The position numbers and the translations under genes are program-made. A stretch of 64,000 nucleotides of DNA. It comes from Sinorhizobium fredii USDA 257 (GTDB lineage: Bacteria > Pseudomonadota > Alphaproteobacteria > Rhizobiales > Rhizobiaceae). How positions within the stretch are numbered: position 1 is the stretch's first letter; the number at the start of each line of letters is the position of its first letter. The DNA lies in NCBI RefSeq assembly GCF_000265205.3, contig NC_018000.1, positions 5,391,001-5,455,000 on the forward strand, written 5' to 3'. The notes beneath the pieces are model-generated. The model ran no database searches, was not told where the DNA came from, and was given only the letters and a program-made list of their open reading frames with translations. Shown here piece by piece: positions 27,377-36,220 of the stretch.

Positions 27377-27595
27377 CATCCAATGGGAATGCCGAACCGG
27401 GTCCGGCCACCATCCGGCCGACGATGGCTCGCTCTCGGGGTGACTGGCGTCGGCGATGAGGTGCGGATCGCAACGGTCGCCGACCAGCGTCCAATAGGCC
27501 TCGATTGCGCGGCGCAACCGGAAATGTTCGACGGCGGCCACCCACGGGGAGGATTGCCGGGAGGTCGGAGATGCAGGCACAACCAGTACAGGCAT
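27371..27595 (-). CDS. Possible small hypothetical protein (74 aa)
   Basis: A short reading frame divergent from the LysR gene. It starts at an ATG with GAGG nearby and encodes a protein with a plausible composition: an opening MPVLVVPASPTSRQ, a helical middle (VAAVEHFRLRRAIEAYWTLVG) and a Trp/Pro-rich tail. I do not recognise a family. Support is modest: ribosome site, fit into an otherwise empty gap, and sensible residue use. It could be a chance frame. Confidence 0.42.
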   Translation of the reverse strand: MPVLVVPASPTSRQSSPWVAAVEHFRLRRAIEAYWTLVGDRCDPHLIADASHPESEPSSAGWWPDPVRHSHWML

Positions 27596-27700
27596 GACAG
27601 GAGCCTCGATAAGACGGGACGACCGATCTTCCGCCCTTCGTTGACATGAGACAAACGAATTGCGAACATGACTATCATCAGATTCTCTAATGGCGATGCC

Positions 27701-28567
27701 ATGTCTCTTCCGCTCGACAGCGACCTGCTCAGAACCTTTCTTGCGGTTGCCGATACGGGTAACCTGACGCGGGCTGCCGATGCCGTTCGCCGCACGCAGT
27801 CGGCCGTCAGCATGCAGATCAAGAAACTCGAGGATCTTCTCGGCTTCACACTGTTCGAGCGTCACTCCCGGGGCGTCGTGCTGACGGCGCAGGGCCGGCG
27901 CCTCGTCGACAATGCGCGGCGGATCGTTGCGCTCCTCGACGACACGGCGGCGGCCCTGCGCGAGCCTGCCCTGGATGGCTCGGTCCGCATCGGAATATCG
28001 GAGGAATATATCAACTCCACCCTGCCGAAGGCGCTCGGCGCTTTCGCCGCAACTCACCCGAATGTCGAGGTGACGGTGCAGCAGGGACATTCGATGTCCA
28101 ATCTGACATCGCTTGAGGCGGGCGAGATCGACATCGCCGTCGTCTTCGAGCCCGGAGGCCGCACCAGGAATGAAGTGTTGATGGTGGATCCCACCGTCTG
28201 GGCCAGCTCCGACCAGCACGGCACATACGAGCGGCGGCCGGTGCCGATCGCCACCTATACCCATTATGAAGGCGGGTGGTGCGACGATCTCGCCATACGT
28301 AGTCTGAAGAAGCGAGGCATCGCGTGTCGTGTTGCCTATGTCAGCCGCACGAGCAGCGGCCTGATCGCCGCGGTCGTTTCAGGTCTCGCCATCGCCCCGA
28401 TGTCGCGCAGCGCAATACCCGCCGGCTGCCGCGAGCTGACCGAAGAGGACGGCTTCGGCATCATCGACATGTCGAACGTCGTCTTGCGTACAAGGCCGGA
28501 TCATCGTTCCCCGACGATCGACGCAATGGCCGAGGCCATTCGCCGTGCCTTTCGGGGCGCCGATTGA
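27701..28567 (+). CDS. LysR-family transcriptional regulator
   Basis: One-component regulator, about 288 aa. The N-terminal winged HTH (LLRTFLAVADTGNLTRAADA through LFERHSRGVVLTAQGR, residues about 8-65) is typical of LysR, and a periplasmic-binding-protein-like effector domain follows (about 90-288, SVRIGISEEYINSTLPKAL). The ATG at 27701 starts just before the HTH; an upstream ATG at 27668 adds 11 residues, and neither has a clear ribosome site. Its target is unknown; the small frame on the opposite strand upstream is the only divergent neighbour. Confidence 0.88.
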   Translation: MSLPLDSDLLRTFLAVADTGNLTRAADAVRRTQSAVSMQIKKLEDLLGFTLFERHSRGVVLTAQGRRLVDNARRIVALLDDTAAALREPALDGSVRIGISEEYINSTLPKALGAFAATHPNVEVTVQQGHSMSNLTSLEAGEIDIAVVFEPGGRTRNEVLMVDPTVWASSDQHGTYERRPVPIATYTHYEGGWCDDLAIRSLKKRGIACRVAYVSRTSSGLIAAVVSGLAIAPMSRSAIPAGCRELTEEDGFGIIDMSNVVLRTRPDHRSPTIDAMAEAIRRAFRGAD

Positions 28568-28600
28568 AAAGGAAGGAGTGCGATCCACGACGACCGGTGG

Positions 28601-28740
28601 ATTGTTTACGATCCCGGGTACCTACAAAGTAGGTGGGCACCGTGTGTCCAGACCCACGAGTCCGGACAGGGACAGTTCCCTTGAGATCGTGTATGGCCCC
28701 GGGGATTGTGGTTCCTGTCGGGAAGCGCAGACCGCCGGGC
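28601..28740. ncRNA. Structured intergenic element, possible small RNA
   Basis: The gap between LysR and zapA holds unusual nested inverted repeats: ACCTAC/GTAGGT around a 3-nt loop at 28620-28634; a 10-base arm pair (28661-28670 with 28714-28723, one mismatch); and an inner 9-base pair (28672-28680 with 28701-28709). The inner helix pairs completely only if read from the plus strand, where two positions become G-U pairs instead of A-C mismatches. Conversely, a CTATAT -10-like hexamer at 28743-28748 points to the minus strand. The loop phrase CAGTTCCCTTGAG resembles part of 6S RNA, but the element is too short and lacks the second half. Strand and identity unresolved. Confidence 0.35.
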
Positions 28741-28759
28741 AGATATAGAACGTCTTGAC

Positions 28760-28791
28760 CGTTTTCGCCAGAGCGGGTTCTGCGGAAAACG
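28760..28791. repeat. Extragenic palindrome near zapA
   Basis: Inverted repeat with arms CGTTTTC/GAAAACG and CAGA/TCTG around a GCGGGT loop, interrupted by a 2-base mismatch. It looks like a rhizobial extragenic palindromic element or a zapA 3' hairpin; no T-run follows. Confidence 0.4.
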
Positions 28792-28832
28792 CGCTCAAAT
28801 CGACAATTCGCTGTCCGGAAGCCCGGGTGACT

Positions 28833-29210
28833 TCAATTTGCCGGGGCGACCGGCCGGCCGTTGAGCTTGGCGGTGATATCCTGGATCTGCGCCGTGACCT
28901 CCGCCAGAGCCGAGGCGAGCGTTTCCTCGCTTCTCGCCTGGTCGGAAAGGTCCGCGTCGCGACTGTTTTTCAGGTTGCCGACCTCGGCCTCGAGGTTCTT
29001 CAGCCGCCGATTGACCTCGCTCAGCTCGTCCATGACCATGATGCCAGCCATCACGGTCAGCCGCAGGTCACCGATTTCGCCGAACTGTCCTTTGAGATGG
29101 CTGACATATTGATCGAACCGGGCGGCGAGATCGCTCAAGTGATCCTCCTGCCCCTCCTCGCAGGCCATGCGATAGGCCTTGCCGTCGATCGTCACCGTCA
29201 CCTGTGCCAT
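28833..29210 (-). CDS. zapA: Cell division protein ZapA
   Basis: Small cytoplasmic protein that bundles FtsZ filaments. The N-terminus MAQVTVTIDGKAYRMACEEGQEDHL is the ZapA signature, followed by a helix ending LTVMAGIMVMDEL and a C-terminal coiled coil (about 65-115). Length 125 aa is normal for alphaproteobacteria. It follows the DUF4164 gene by 12 bases and lies between that gene and the structured element, roughly the zapA-ssrS-ygfA order of other proteobacteria. Confidence 0.93.
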   Translation of the reverse strand: MAQVTVTIDGKAYRMACEEGQEDHLSDLAARFDQYVSHLKGQFGEIGDLRLTVMAGIMVMDELSEVNRRLKNLEAEVGNLKNSRDADLSDQARSEETLASALAEVTAQIQDITAKLNGRPVAPAN

Positions 29211-29222
29211 GCTTCAAGAACC

Positions 29223-29492
29223 TCAGCGATCCAGCACTGCCCGAATGGTTTCCATCGCCGTCACCAGGCGACGGGAAACCTCGCGATTGACCTCTTCCAG
29301 TCGATTGGCCCGGAACTGCGATTGGTCGAGTTCCTGCGCGAGCCGCGACCGATCCGTATTGACCCGGCGCACTTCGCCCTCGAACTCGCTCACGTCCTTT
29401 TCCTTGTCAAAGCGGCCGTCGATTGCGATTTCAAGAGACTGAACCGCGTTTCGCAATTCCTCGATCGCTGCATTGACCGTCTTTGCAGGCAT
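29223..29492 (-). CDS. DUF4164 coiled-coil protein
   Basis: 89-aa, strongly charged, almost entirely helical protein predicted as a coiled coil (AIEELRNAVQSLEIAIDGRF onward, ending METIRAVLDR). It fits the DUF4164 family found next to zapA in Rhizobiales. By position and form it may help ZapA or FtsZ, but its function is not established. The gene starts the zapA operon. Confidence 0.8.
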   Translation of the reverse strand: MPAKTVNAAIEELRNAVQSLEIAIDGRFDKEKDVSEFEGEVRRVNTDRSRLAQELDQSQFRANRLEEVNREVSRRLVTAMETIRAVLDR

Positions 29493-29910
29493 CTCTTTCG
29501 AAACCTCTCCAGAGGGGGATGAGCAGGCTGGAACGCCTTCTCATTGCCCAAACAAGGTGGCAGAGCGATCCACGTATAACCCCTGAACACGTCTCGCTCC
29601 GCGCTCCGAATCGACCAGGGTTCCGGCCACCTCGGATCGCCCTTTTTAAACCCAATACATAAGTCTCAACAATGGCGCCTTCGCCAATTGCCCCCTGCAA
29701 GCTGTGGATCGCTGATTTTATCTGCAAATGATATGCTTGCGGCGCGATCCCGCGACCCGGGAAAGATCGCAAAAACGTTGCCATCACGGGCGGCGGAAGG
29801 CCTGTATTTGTTGACTCGGGCGGCGCACCTGCTATGTGTTCGGCCGCTTCTCGTACGGTCTTTGGAGGATAGAGACCGTCCCCTGACCACCGAACGCAAA
29901 CGGAACAGTC
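29493..29910. other. Divergent zapA-operon / tkt intergenic region
   Basis: 418 bases with no convincing gene. The tkt promoter lies near the right end; AT-richer DNA at about 29640-29720 probably holds the promoter of the zapA operon. No clear repeat was found in the middle. Confidence 0.45.
29810..29838 (+). promoter_or_regulatory. Predicted promoter of tkt
   Basis: GTTGAC (29810-29815) and CTATGT (29832-29837) spaced by 16 bases match the rhizobial sigma-70 form CTTGAC-N17-CTATAT reasonably. The start site would fall near 29844, giving a leader of about 65 bases before tkt. Confidence 0.55.
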
Positions 29911-31887
29911 ATGATCTCTCGCGAAAAACACGACCGGATGGCGAATGCGATCCGTTTCCTCTCCATGGACGCCGTTGAGAAGGCAAATTCCGGCCACCCT
30001 GGTCTCCCGATGGGGGCGGCCGACATAGCAACGGTTCTCTTCACCCGCTACCTGAGCTTCGACCCGAAGAACCCCGCCTGGCCGAACCGCGACCGCTTCG
30101 TGCTGTCGGCCGGCCACGGCTCGATGCTGCTCTATTCGCTGCTCTATCTCACCGGCTACGAAGACATCACCATCGACGAAATCAAGAATTTCCGCCAGCT
30201 CGGCTCGCGCACGGCAGGCCATCCGGAATACGGCCACGCCGCCGGCATCGAGACGACGACCGGCCCGCTCGGACAGGGGATCGCCAATGCCGTCGGCATG
30301 GCGCTCGCCGAGCGCAAGCTGCGCGACGAGTTCGGCAGCGACCTCATCGAGCACCATACCTATGTGATCGCCGGCGACGGCTGCCTGATGGAAGGCATCA
30401 GTCAGGAAGCGATCGCGCTTGCCGGCCACTTGAAGCTCAACAAGCTCATCGTCTTCTGGGACGACAACAACATTTCGATCGACGGGCCGATCTCGATCGC
30501 CGACTCGACCGACCAGCACGCCCGCTTCCGCGCCAGCAAGTGGCACACGATCGCCGTCGACGGCCACGATCCGGAAGCGATCGCCGCCGCGATCGAGGAA
30601 GCGCAGAAGTCCGACAAACCGACGATGATCGCCTGCAAGACCGTTATCGGCTTCGGCGCCCCGAACAAGGCCGGCACCCACAAGGTGCACGGCTCGCCGC
30701 TTGGCGCCGAGGAAGTCGCCGCCACCCGCAAGGCGCTCGGCTGGGAAGCCGAAGCCTTCGCCGTTCCCGCCGACGTGCTCGACGCCTGGCGTTTCGCCGG
30801 CAAGCGCTCGGCCGAGACCCGCAAGGCATGGGAAGCGCGGCTCAACGCTGCCGAGACGAAGGCTGATTTCGTCCGCCGTTTCTCCGGCGAGCTCGAAGCC
30901 GGCCTTGCCCCGGCGATCAGCGCCTACAAGCAGAAACTTGCGGAAACCAAGCCGTCGCCGGCAACCCGCAAGGCTTCCGAGGATGCGCTGGAAGTTATCA
31001 ACGGCGTGCTAAACGAGACGATCGGCGGCTCGGCCGACCTGACCGGCTCCAACAATACCAAGACGAGCCAGACCCATTCGATCACGCCGGACAATTTCTC
31101 CGGCCGTTACGTCCACTACGGCGTCCGCGAGCACGGCATGGCTGCCGCCATGAACGGCATGGCGCTGCATGGCGGTCTGATCCCCTATTCCGGCGGCTTC
31201 CTGATCTTCTCGGACTATTGCCGTCCGTCGATCCGCCTTGCCGCCCTGATGGGCATCCGCGTCATTCACGTCCTGACGCACGATTCCATCGGCCTCGGCG
31301 AGGACGGGCCGACGCACCAGCCGGTCGAGCACCTGGCCGCGCTGCGCGCCATCCCCAACCTCCTGGTGTTCCGCCCGGCCGACGCCACGGAAACGGCGGA
31401 ATGCTGGCAGCTGGCCCTTGAAAGCCACAACCGCCCGTCCGCCATCGCGCTGACCCGCCAGAACCTGATGGCGGTGCGCACCGAATACAAGGAAGAGAAC
31501 CTCTGCGCCCGCGGCGCCTATGACCTGATCCCCGCGAGCGACGCGAAGGTGACGATCTTCGCCACCGGCTCGGAAGTCGAAATCGCCGTCAAGGCGAGCC
31601 AGGCGCTGACCGCCAAGGGCATTTCCACCCGCGTGGTTTCCGTGCCCTGCATCGAGCTCTTCGCCGAGCAGAGCGATGATTATCAGCAGGCGATCATCGG
31701 CAATTCGCCGGTCAAGATCGCGATCGAAGCGGGCGTCCGTCAGGGCTGGGATCACATCATCGGCAGTGACGGCGTCTTCGTCGGCATGTCGAGCTTCGGC
31801 GCTTCCGGTCCCTACAAGGAGCTCTACAAGCACTTCGGGCTTACGCCGGAAGCGGTTGTCGCTGCCGCCGAAGCCAAGCTGTCCTGA
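29911..31887 (+). CDS. tkt: Transketolase
   Basis: Thiamine-diphosphate enzyme of the pentose phosphate and Calvin-type cycles; transfers two-carbon ketol units between sugar phosphates. The 658-aa protein has the family landmarks: [14 protein letters not shown] at about residue 27, the ThDP motif [13 protein letters not shown] through [10 protein letters not shown], the pyrimidine-domain [16 protein letters not shown], and [20 protein letters not shown]. It heads the sugar-phosphate gene run tkt-gap-(DUF1089)-pgk-fba. Confidence 0.97.
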   Translation: MISREKHDRMANAIRFLSMDAVEKANSGHPGLPMGAADIATVLFTRYLSFDPKNPAWPNRDRFVLSAGHGSMLLYSLLYLTGYEDITIDEIKNFRQLGSRTAGHPEYGHAAGIETTTGPLGQGIANAVGMALAERKLRDEFGSDLIEHHTYVIAGDGCLMEGISQEAIALAGHLKLNKLIVFWDDNNISIDGPISIADSTDQHARFRASKWHTIAVDGHDPEAIAAAIEEAQKSDKPTMIACKTVIGFGAPNKAGTHKVHGSPLGAEEVAATRKALGWEAEAFAVPADVLDAWRFAGKRSAETRKAWEARLNAAETKADFVRRFSGELEAGLAPAISAYKQKLAETKPSPATRKASEDALEVINGVLNETIGGSADLTGSNNTKTSQTHSITPDNFSGRYVHYGVREHGMAAAMNGMALHGGLIPYSGGFLIFSDYCRPSIRLAALMGIRVIHVLTHDSIGLGEDGPTHQPVEHLAALRAIPNLLVFRPADATETAECWQLALESHNRPSAIALTRQNLMAVRTEYKEENLCARGAYDLIPASDAKVTIFATGSEVEIAVKASQALTAKGISTRVVSVPCIELFAEQSDDYQQAIIGNSPVKIAIEAGVRQGWDHIIGSDGVFVGMSSFGASGPYKELYKHFGLTPEAVVAAAEAKLS

Positions 31888-31894
31888 TCAAGCC

Positions 31895-31919
31895 GGAGGG
31901 CGCTCTTGTGGCGCCCTCC
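31895..31919 (+). terminator. Hairpin between tkt and gap
   Basis: GGAGGGCGC / GCGCCCTCC with a 7-base loop directly after the tkt stop, followed by ATTCGTTC. The weak T content suggests partial termination or an mRNA-processing hairpin within a tkt-gap transcript. Confidence 0.5.
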
Positions 31920-31959
31920 ATTCGTTCACCCACGCCTTTCTGATAAGGAGAGACCCGAC

Positions 31960-32970
31960 ATGACAGTGAAAGTCGCCATCAATGGTTTCGGCCGCATCGG
32001 CCGCAACGTGCTTCGCGCCATCGTCGAATCCGGCCGCACGGATATCGAAGTCGTCGCGATCAACGATCTTGGTCCGGTCGAAACCAACGCCCACCTGTTG
32101 CGCTTCGACTCCATCCACGGCCGATTCCCGGCCGACGTGAAGGTCGACGGTGACACGATCATCATCAACAACGGCAAGCCGATCAAGGTGACCGCCATCC
32201 GCAACCCGGCCGAGTTGCCGCACAAGGACCTCGGCGTCGACATCGCGATGGAATGCACCGGCATCTTTACCGCGCGCGACAAGGCAGCCGCCCATCTGGA
32301 AGCCGGCGCCAAGCGCGTCATCGTCTCGGCACCGGCCGACGGCGCCGACCTGACAGTCGTCTACGGCGTCAACCACGACAAGCTGACGAAGGATCACCTC
32401 GTCATCTCCAACGCATCCTGCACGACTAACTGCCTGGTGCCGGTCGCCAAGGTGCTGAACGACGCCATCGGCATCGACCACGGCATGATGACGACGATCC
32501 ACTCCTACACCAACGACCAGCCGTCGCTCGACCAGATGCACAAGGATCTCTACCGCGCCCGTGCTGCGGCTCTGTCGATGATCCCGACCTCCACCGGTGC
32601 TGCCAAGGCCGTAGGCCTCGTGCTGCCGGAACTGAAGGGCAAGCTTGACGGTGTCTCCATGCGTGTGCCGACCCCGAACGTCTCGGTTGTCGACTTGAAG
32701 TTCGTCGCCAAGCGCGACACGACCAAGGAAGAGATCAACGCCGCCATCAAGGCTGCAGCCGACGGCCCGCTCAAGGGCATCCTTGGCTATACGCTGCAGC
32801 CGAATGTCTCGATCGATTTCAATCATGACCCGCATTCCTCGGTCTTCCATATGGACCAGACCAAGGTGATGGAAGGCAAATTCGTGTCGATCCTGTCCTG
32901 GTACGACAACGAGTGGGGCTTCTCGAACCGCATGGCGGATACGGCGGTCGCCCTCGGCAAGCTGCTCTAA
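31960..32970 (+). CDS. gap: Glyceraldehyde-3-phosphate dehydrogenase
   Basis: Glycolytic/gluconeogenic NAD-dependent enzyme, 336 aa. NAD-binding [13 protein letters not shown] lies at residues 7-19 and the catalytic Cys154 sits in [10 protein letters not shown]. The substrate segment [20 protein letters not shown] and the C-terminal [11 protein letters not shown] are all present. ATG 31960 follows AAGGAG. The gene lies 72 bases after tkt and is followed after 5 bases by the glycolipid-binding-like gene. Confidence 0.97.
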   Translation: MTVKVAINGFGRIGRNVLRAIVESGRTDIEVVAINDLGPVETNAHLLRFDSIHGRFPADVKVDGDTIIINNGKPIKVTAIRNPAELPHKDLGVDIAMECTGIFTARDKAAAHLEAGAKRVIVSAPADGADLTVVYGVNHDKLTKDHLVISNASCTTNCLVPVAKVLNDAIGIDHGMMTTIHSYTNDQPSLDQMHKDLYRARAAALSMIPTSTGAAKAVGLVLPELKGKLDGVSMRVPTPNVSVVDLKFVAKRDTTKEEINAAIKAAADGPLKGILGYTLQPNVSIDFNHDPHSSVFHMDQTKVMEGKFVSILSWYDNEWGFSNRMADTAVALGKLL

Positions 32971-32975
32971 GACCG

Positions 32976-33566
32976 ATGTTCCGGGCCCTTTCCTCAACGA
33001 CGGTACGCTGGCGTCCGCTCGAGGGGGAAGGGCTCGAACATCTGACGATCCGACCCCTAGACGCATCCATCGGCGCGGCCATCCGCGCCGAAAGCGTTCT
33101 GATCGGCGAGCGCGGCGGGGCCGCCTACGGGGTTCGCTACCGCATCGATTGCGACGCCGGCTGGCGTGTCACGTCCTTCGTCGTCGAGACGACCGACGGA
33201 CGCCGGCTCCATCTCCTCTCCGACGGCGGCGGCCATTGGCGCACCGCCAAGGGAGTCGCCCTCCCCCACTTCGACGGCTGCATCGACATCGACCTGGCCG
33301 GCACACCCTTCACCAATACCCTGCCGATCCGCCGGTTGAGCCTCACGCGTGCTTCCGGCACCGCAAAGCTCAAGATGCTCTACGTGCCGTTCGACAGCTT
33401 CGAGCCGACGGTTGACGGCCAGCACTACACGTGCCTCGAGGACGGCAAGCTCTATCGCTACGAGGCGGAAGACCGAAGCTTCACCGCCGACCTGCCGGTC
33501 GACGAGGACGGCCTCGTCATCGACTATCCCACCCTTTTTCAGAGACTATCACTGGAGACGAACTGA
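32976..33566 (+). CDS. Putative glycolipid-binding protein (DUF1089)
   Basis: 196-aa protein matching, by recognised phrases ([59 protein letters not shown]), the putative glycolipid-binding family PF06475 seen in other bacteria. No signal peptide or membrane segment, so it is probably cytoplasmic. The biological role is unknown. It is wedged between gap (5-base gap) and pgk (one-base stop/start overlap), which suggests it is made together with the glycolytic enzymes. Confidence 0.82.
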   Translation: MFRALSSTTVRWRPLEGEGLEHLTIRPLDASIGAAIRAESVLIGERGGAAYGVRYRIDCDAGWRVTSFVVETTDGRRLHLLSDGGGHWRTAKGVALPHFDGCIDIDLAGTPFTNTLPIRRLSLTRASGTAKLKMLYVPFDSFEPTVDGQHYTCLEDGKLYRYEAEDRSFTADLPVDEDGLVIDYPTLFQRLSLETN

Positions 33567-34765
33567 TGACTTTCAAGACCCTCGACGATCTGACCGACAT
33601 CGCCAGCAAGCGCGTGCTGGTGCGCGTCGATCTCAACGTGCCGGTCAAGGACGGTCAGGTGACCGATACCACCCGCATCGAGCGCGTGGCGCCGACCATT
33701 CGCGAACTCTCCGAAAAGGGTGCCAAGGTCATCCTGCTCGCCCATTTCGGCCGTCCGAAAGGCGAGCCCGTCGCCGACATGTCGTTGAAGACGATCGCCC
33801 CCGCTGTCGAGGAAATCCTCGACCAGCGCGTCCACTTCGCCGCCGACTGCATCGGCGACAAGGCCGCCAACGCGATTGCCGAAATGAATGACGGCGACGT
33901 GCTGCTGCTCGAAAACACCCGCTTCCACAAGGGCGAGGAAAAGAACGATCCGGCCTTCGTCGCCGCCCTCGCCGCCAACGGCGATATCTATGTCAATGAC
34001 GCCTTCTCCGCCGCTCATCGCGCCCACGCCTCGACCGAGGGCCTGGCGCACCATCTGCCCGCCTTTGCCGGCCGCACCATGCAGGCCGAACTCGAGGCGC
34101 TCGAAAAGGGCCTCGGTAATCCGAAGCGGCCGGTCGTCGCCATCGTCGGCGGCGCCAAGGTGTCGACCAAGATCGACCTCCTGCAGAATCTCGTGAAGAA
34201 GGTCGACGCCCTCGTTATCGGTGGCGGCATGGCCAATACCTTCCTCGCAGCGCAGGGCATCGACGTCGGCAAGTCGCTCTGCGAACATGATCTGGCCGAA
34301 ACGGCAAAGGCGATCGTCGCGGCAGCCTCCGCGGCCGGATGCGCGATCGTGCTCCCGGAAGACGGCGTGATTGCCCGCGAGTTCAAGGCGGGTGCGGACA
34401 ACGAAATCGTCGACATCAAGGCTATCCCCGCAGACGCGATGATGCTCGACGTCGGCCCGAAATCGGTCGAAGCCATCAACCACTGGATTTCGCGCGCCGA
34501 GACGCTCGTCTGGAACGGTCCGCTCGGCGCCTTCGAGATCGCCCCCTTCGACAAGGCGACGGTGGCTGCCGCCAAGCATGCGGCCGCCCGCACGAGGCAG
34601 GGTTCGCTCGTCTCGGTCGCCGGCGGCGGCGACACGGTTGCCGCCCTCAACCACGCCGAGGTCGCCGACGATTTCACCTATGTTTCAACCGCCGGCGGTG
34701 CCTTCCTCGAATGGATGGAGGGCAAGCCGCTGCCGGGCGTCGATATCCTCCACCAACAGAAGTAA
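33566..34765 (+). CDS. pgk: Phosphoglycerate kinase
   Basis: Transfers phosphate from 1,3-bisphosphoglycerate to ADP in glycolysis. Signature [15 protein letters not shown] at about residues 18-32, the 3-PG-binding [20 protein letters not shown], and nucleotide-binding [18 protein letters not shown] and [10 protein letters not shown] are all seen. Length 399 aa is normal. The start shares one base with the stop of the upstream gene (TGATG), indicating translational coupling. Confidence 0.97.
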   Translation: MTFKTLDDLTDIASKRVLVRVDLNVPVKDGQVTDTTRIERVAPTIRELSEKGAKVILLAHFGRPKGEPVADMSLKTIAPAVEEILDQRVHFAADCIGDKAANAIAEMNDGDVLLLENTRFHKGEEKNDPAFVAALAANGDIYVNDAFSAAHRAHASTEGLAHHLPAFAGRTMQAELEALEKGLGNPKRPVVAIVGGAKVSTKIDLLQNLVKKVDALVIGGGMANTFLAAQGIDVGKSLCEHDLAETAKAIVAAASAAGCAIVLPEDGVIAREFKAGADNEIVDIKAIPADAMMLDVGPKSVEAINHWISRAETLVWNGPLGAFEIAPFDKATVAAAKHAAARTRQGSLVSVAGGGDTVAALNHAEVADDFTYVSTAGGAFLEWMEGKPLPGVDILHQQK

Positions 34766-34776
34766 CAGCACGTGCC

Positions 34777-34808
34777 TCGACCCGGGCAAACGGATAGGTC
34801 CGGGTCGA
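34777..34808 (+). terminator. Hairpin after pgk
   Basis: TCGACCCGG / CCGGGTCGA with a 14-base loop, starting 12 bases past the pgk stop. No T-run follows, but an AT-rich stretch begins six bases later. Likely end of the tkt-pgk transcript. Confidence 0.5.
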
Positions 34809-34833
34809 CGCCCGAAAATAATTATGATATTTC

Positions 34834-34860
34834 AAACGATTAAAATTATTTAAATCGTTT
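34834..34860 (+). promoter_or_regulatory. AT-rich palindrome upstream of the fba promoter
   Basis: A 27-base near-perfect inverted repeat with outer arms AAACGATT and AATCGTTT and inner AAAT/ATTT. AATCGTTT resembles half of a Cra/LacI-family operator. It ends eight bases before the predicted -35 of fba, a location suited to an activator or repressor responding to carbon source. Regulator unknown. Confidence 0.55.
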
Positions 34861-34868
34861 TAGTCTGT

Positions 34869-34897
34869 TTTACTGCCATTTTCCCGCAGGGTATCTT
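34869..34897 (+). promoter_or_regulatory. Predicted promoter of fba
   Basis: TTTACT (34869-34874), 17-base spacer, TATCTT (34892-34897). Start site would be near 34904, giving a leader of about 107 bases. The palindrome at 34834-34860 lies directly upstream. Confidence 0.5.
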
Positions 34898-35010
34898 CTG
34901 TTATCGCGCCTTCCGTTCGGCGGTGCGAAAGGCGCTTTTCGCGTCTTTCACACCCGAGACTATTCATGCGCTGTTCCCGCTGGGACCGGCGCTGTGCGAA
35001 GGAGAAAAAG

Positions 35011-36036
35011 ATGAGCGAAAGACTGGAAGATATTGCGGTTGCCATGGTCGCCAACGGCCGGGGCCTGCTCGCTGCCGACGAGTCGACCGCAACGATCACA
35101 AAGCGCTTCGACGGCATTGGGCTGGAATCCACCGAGACCTCGCGCCGCGACTATCGCGAGATGCTGCTGCGTTCGGATGACGCGGTGCGCAACTATATCT
35201 CCGGCGTCATTCTCTATGAGGAAACCCTGTTCCAAAAAGCGGCCGACGGCACGCCGCTCGTCGACATCATCAAGAACGCCGGCTCGATCCCCGGGATCAA
35301 GGTAGACACGGGCGCCAAGCCGCTGCCGCATTTCCCCAATGAGACGATCACCGAAGGCCTCGACGGCCTCGCCGCCCGCCTTGCCAAGTATTACGAAGCG
35401 GGTGCTCGCTTTGCCAAGTGGCGCGGCGTCATCGCCGTCTCTGACGCCCTGCCGAGCTTCGGCGCGATCAAGGCGAACGCCCACGCGCTCGCCCGCTATG
35501 CGACACTCTGCCAGGAAGCCAAGATCGTCCCGATCGTCGAGCCGGAAGTGCTGATGGACGGTGCTCCGGGCGACCATTCGATCGATCGGTCAGAAGAAGT
35601 CACCGAATGGGTGCTGCGCACGGTCTTCGAGGAACTCGGCGACTTGCGCGTGAAGCTCGAGGGCATGATCCTCAAGCCGAGCATGGTGATCGACGGCAAG
35701 AAGGCCCGCAAGGCTTCGTTCGAAGAGGTTGCAGAGCGCACCATCAAGGTGCTGAAGCGCACCGTGCCGGCCGCCGTCCCGGGCATTGCCTTCCTGTCCG
35801 GCGGCCAGTCCACCGAAGAAGCGACCGCGCATCTCTCCGCCATGAACACGGCGCACGACCTGCCCTGGAAGCTGACCTTCTCCTATGGCCGCGCCCTGCA
35901 GCAGGAAGCGCTGAATGCCTGGAACGGCAAGCCGGAGAACGTCGCTGCCGGCCAGCGCGCCTTCACCCATCGCGCCAAGATGTGCAGCCTCGCCGCCAAG
36001 GGCAGCTGGAAGAAGGACTTCGAACAGGCCGCCTGA
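35011..36036 (+). CDS. fbaB: Fructose-bisphosphate aldolase class I
   Basis: Schiff-base (metal-independent) aldolase, 341 aa, cleaving fructose-1,6-bisphosphate or condensing the trioses. Family landmarks are GLLAADESTATITKRFD near the start, WRGVIAVSDALPS, VEPEVLMDG, the Schiff-base Lys222 in LEGMILKPSMV, and FLSGGQSTEEATAHL. Class I enzymes of this eukaryote-like form are usual in Sinorhizobium. ATG 35011 follows a GGAGAAAAAG ribosome site. It has its own predicted promoter and terminator, separate from pgk. Confidence 0.95.
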   Translation: MSERLEDIAVAMVANGRGLLAADESTATITKRFDGIGLESTETSRRDYREMLLRSDDAVRNYISGVILYEETLFQKAADGTPLVDIIKNAGSIPGIKVDTGAKPLPHFPNETITEGLDGLAARLAKYYEAGARFAKWRGVIAVSDALPSFGAIKANAHALARYATLCQEAKIVPIVEPEVLMDGAPGDHSIDRSEEVTEWVLRTVFEELGDLRVKLEGMILKPSMVIDGKKARKASFEEVAERTIKVLKRTVPAAVPGIAFLSGGQSTEEATAHLSAMNTAHDLPWKLTFSYGRALQQEALNAWNGKPENVAAGQRAFTHRAKMCSLAAKGSWKKDFEQAA

Positions 36037-36070
36037 ACGGCGGCGCATCGGACTATAGGGAGAGAGGAGA

Positions 36071-36109
36071 AGGCCTGGCGGCAGAGCGATGCCGCCGGGC
36101 CTTTCATTT
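36071..36109 (+). terminator. Terminator of fba
   Basis: Long stem AGGCCTGGCGGCA / TGCCGCCGGGCCT (one G-U position, 6-base loop) followed by TTTCATTT, 34 bases after the aldolase stop. Confidence 0.85.
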
Positions 36110-36220
36110 GAGCGGTGGCGTTGCCATCACCACGGCAATTGTCAGGGAGACAAGTTCGCTGTTTCAGTGGGCTGGCAGCGATCTTACATCTGTGCCATCT
36201 CCGATTGGCCAAGGGCTCCC

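Noticed and set aside
28601..28740. Calling this element 6S RNA because of its CAGTTCCCTTGAG phrase
   Set aside because: Neither orientation leaves room for the second half of a 6S molecule, and the region at 26945-27098 fits length, position and both halves better.
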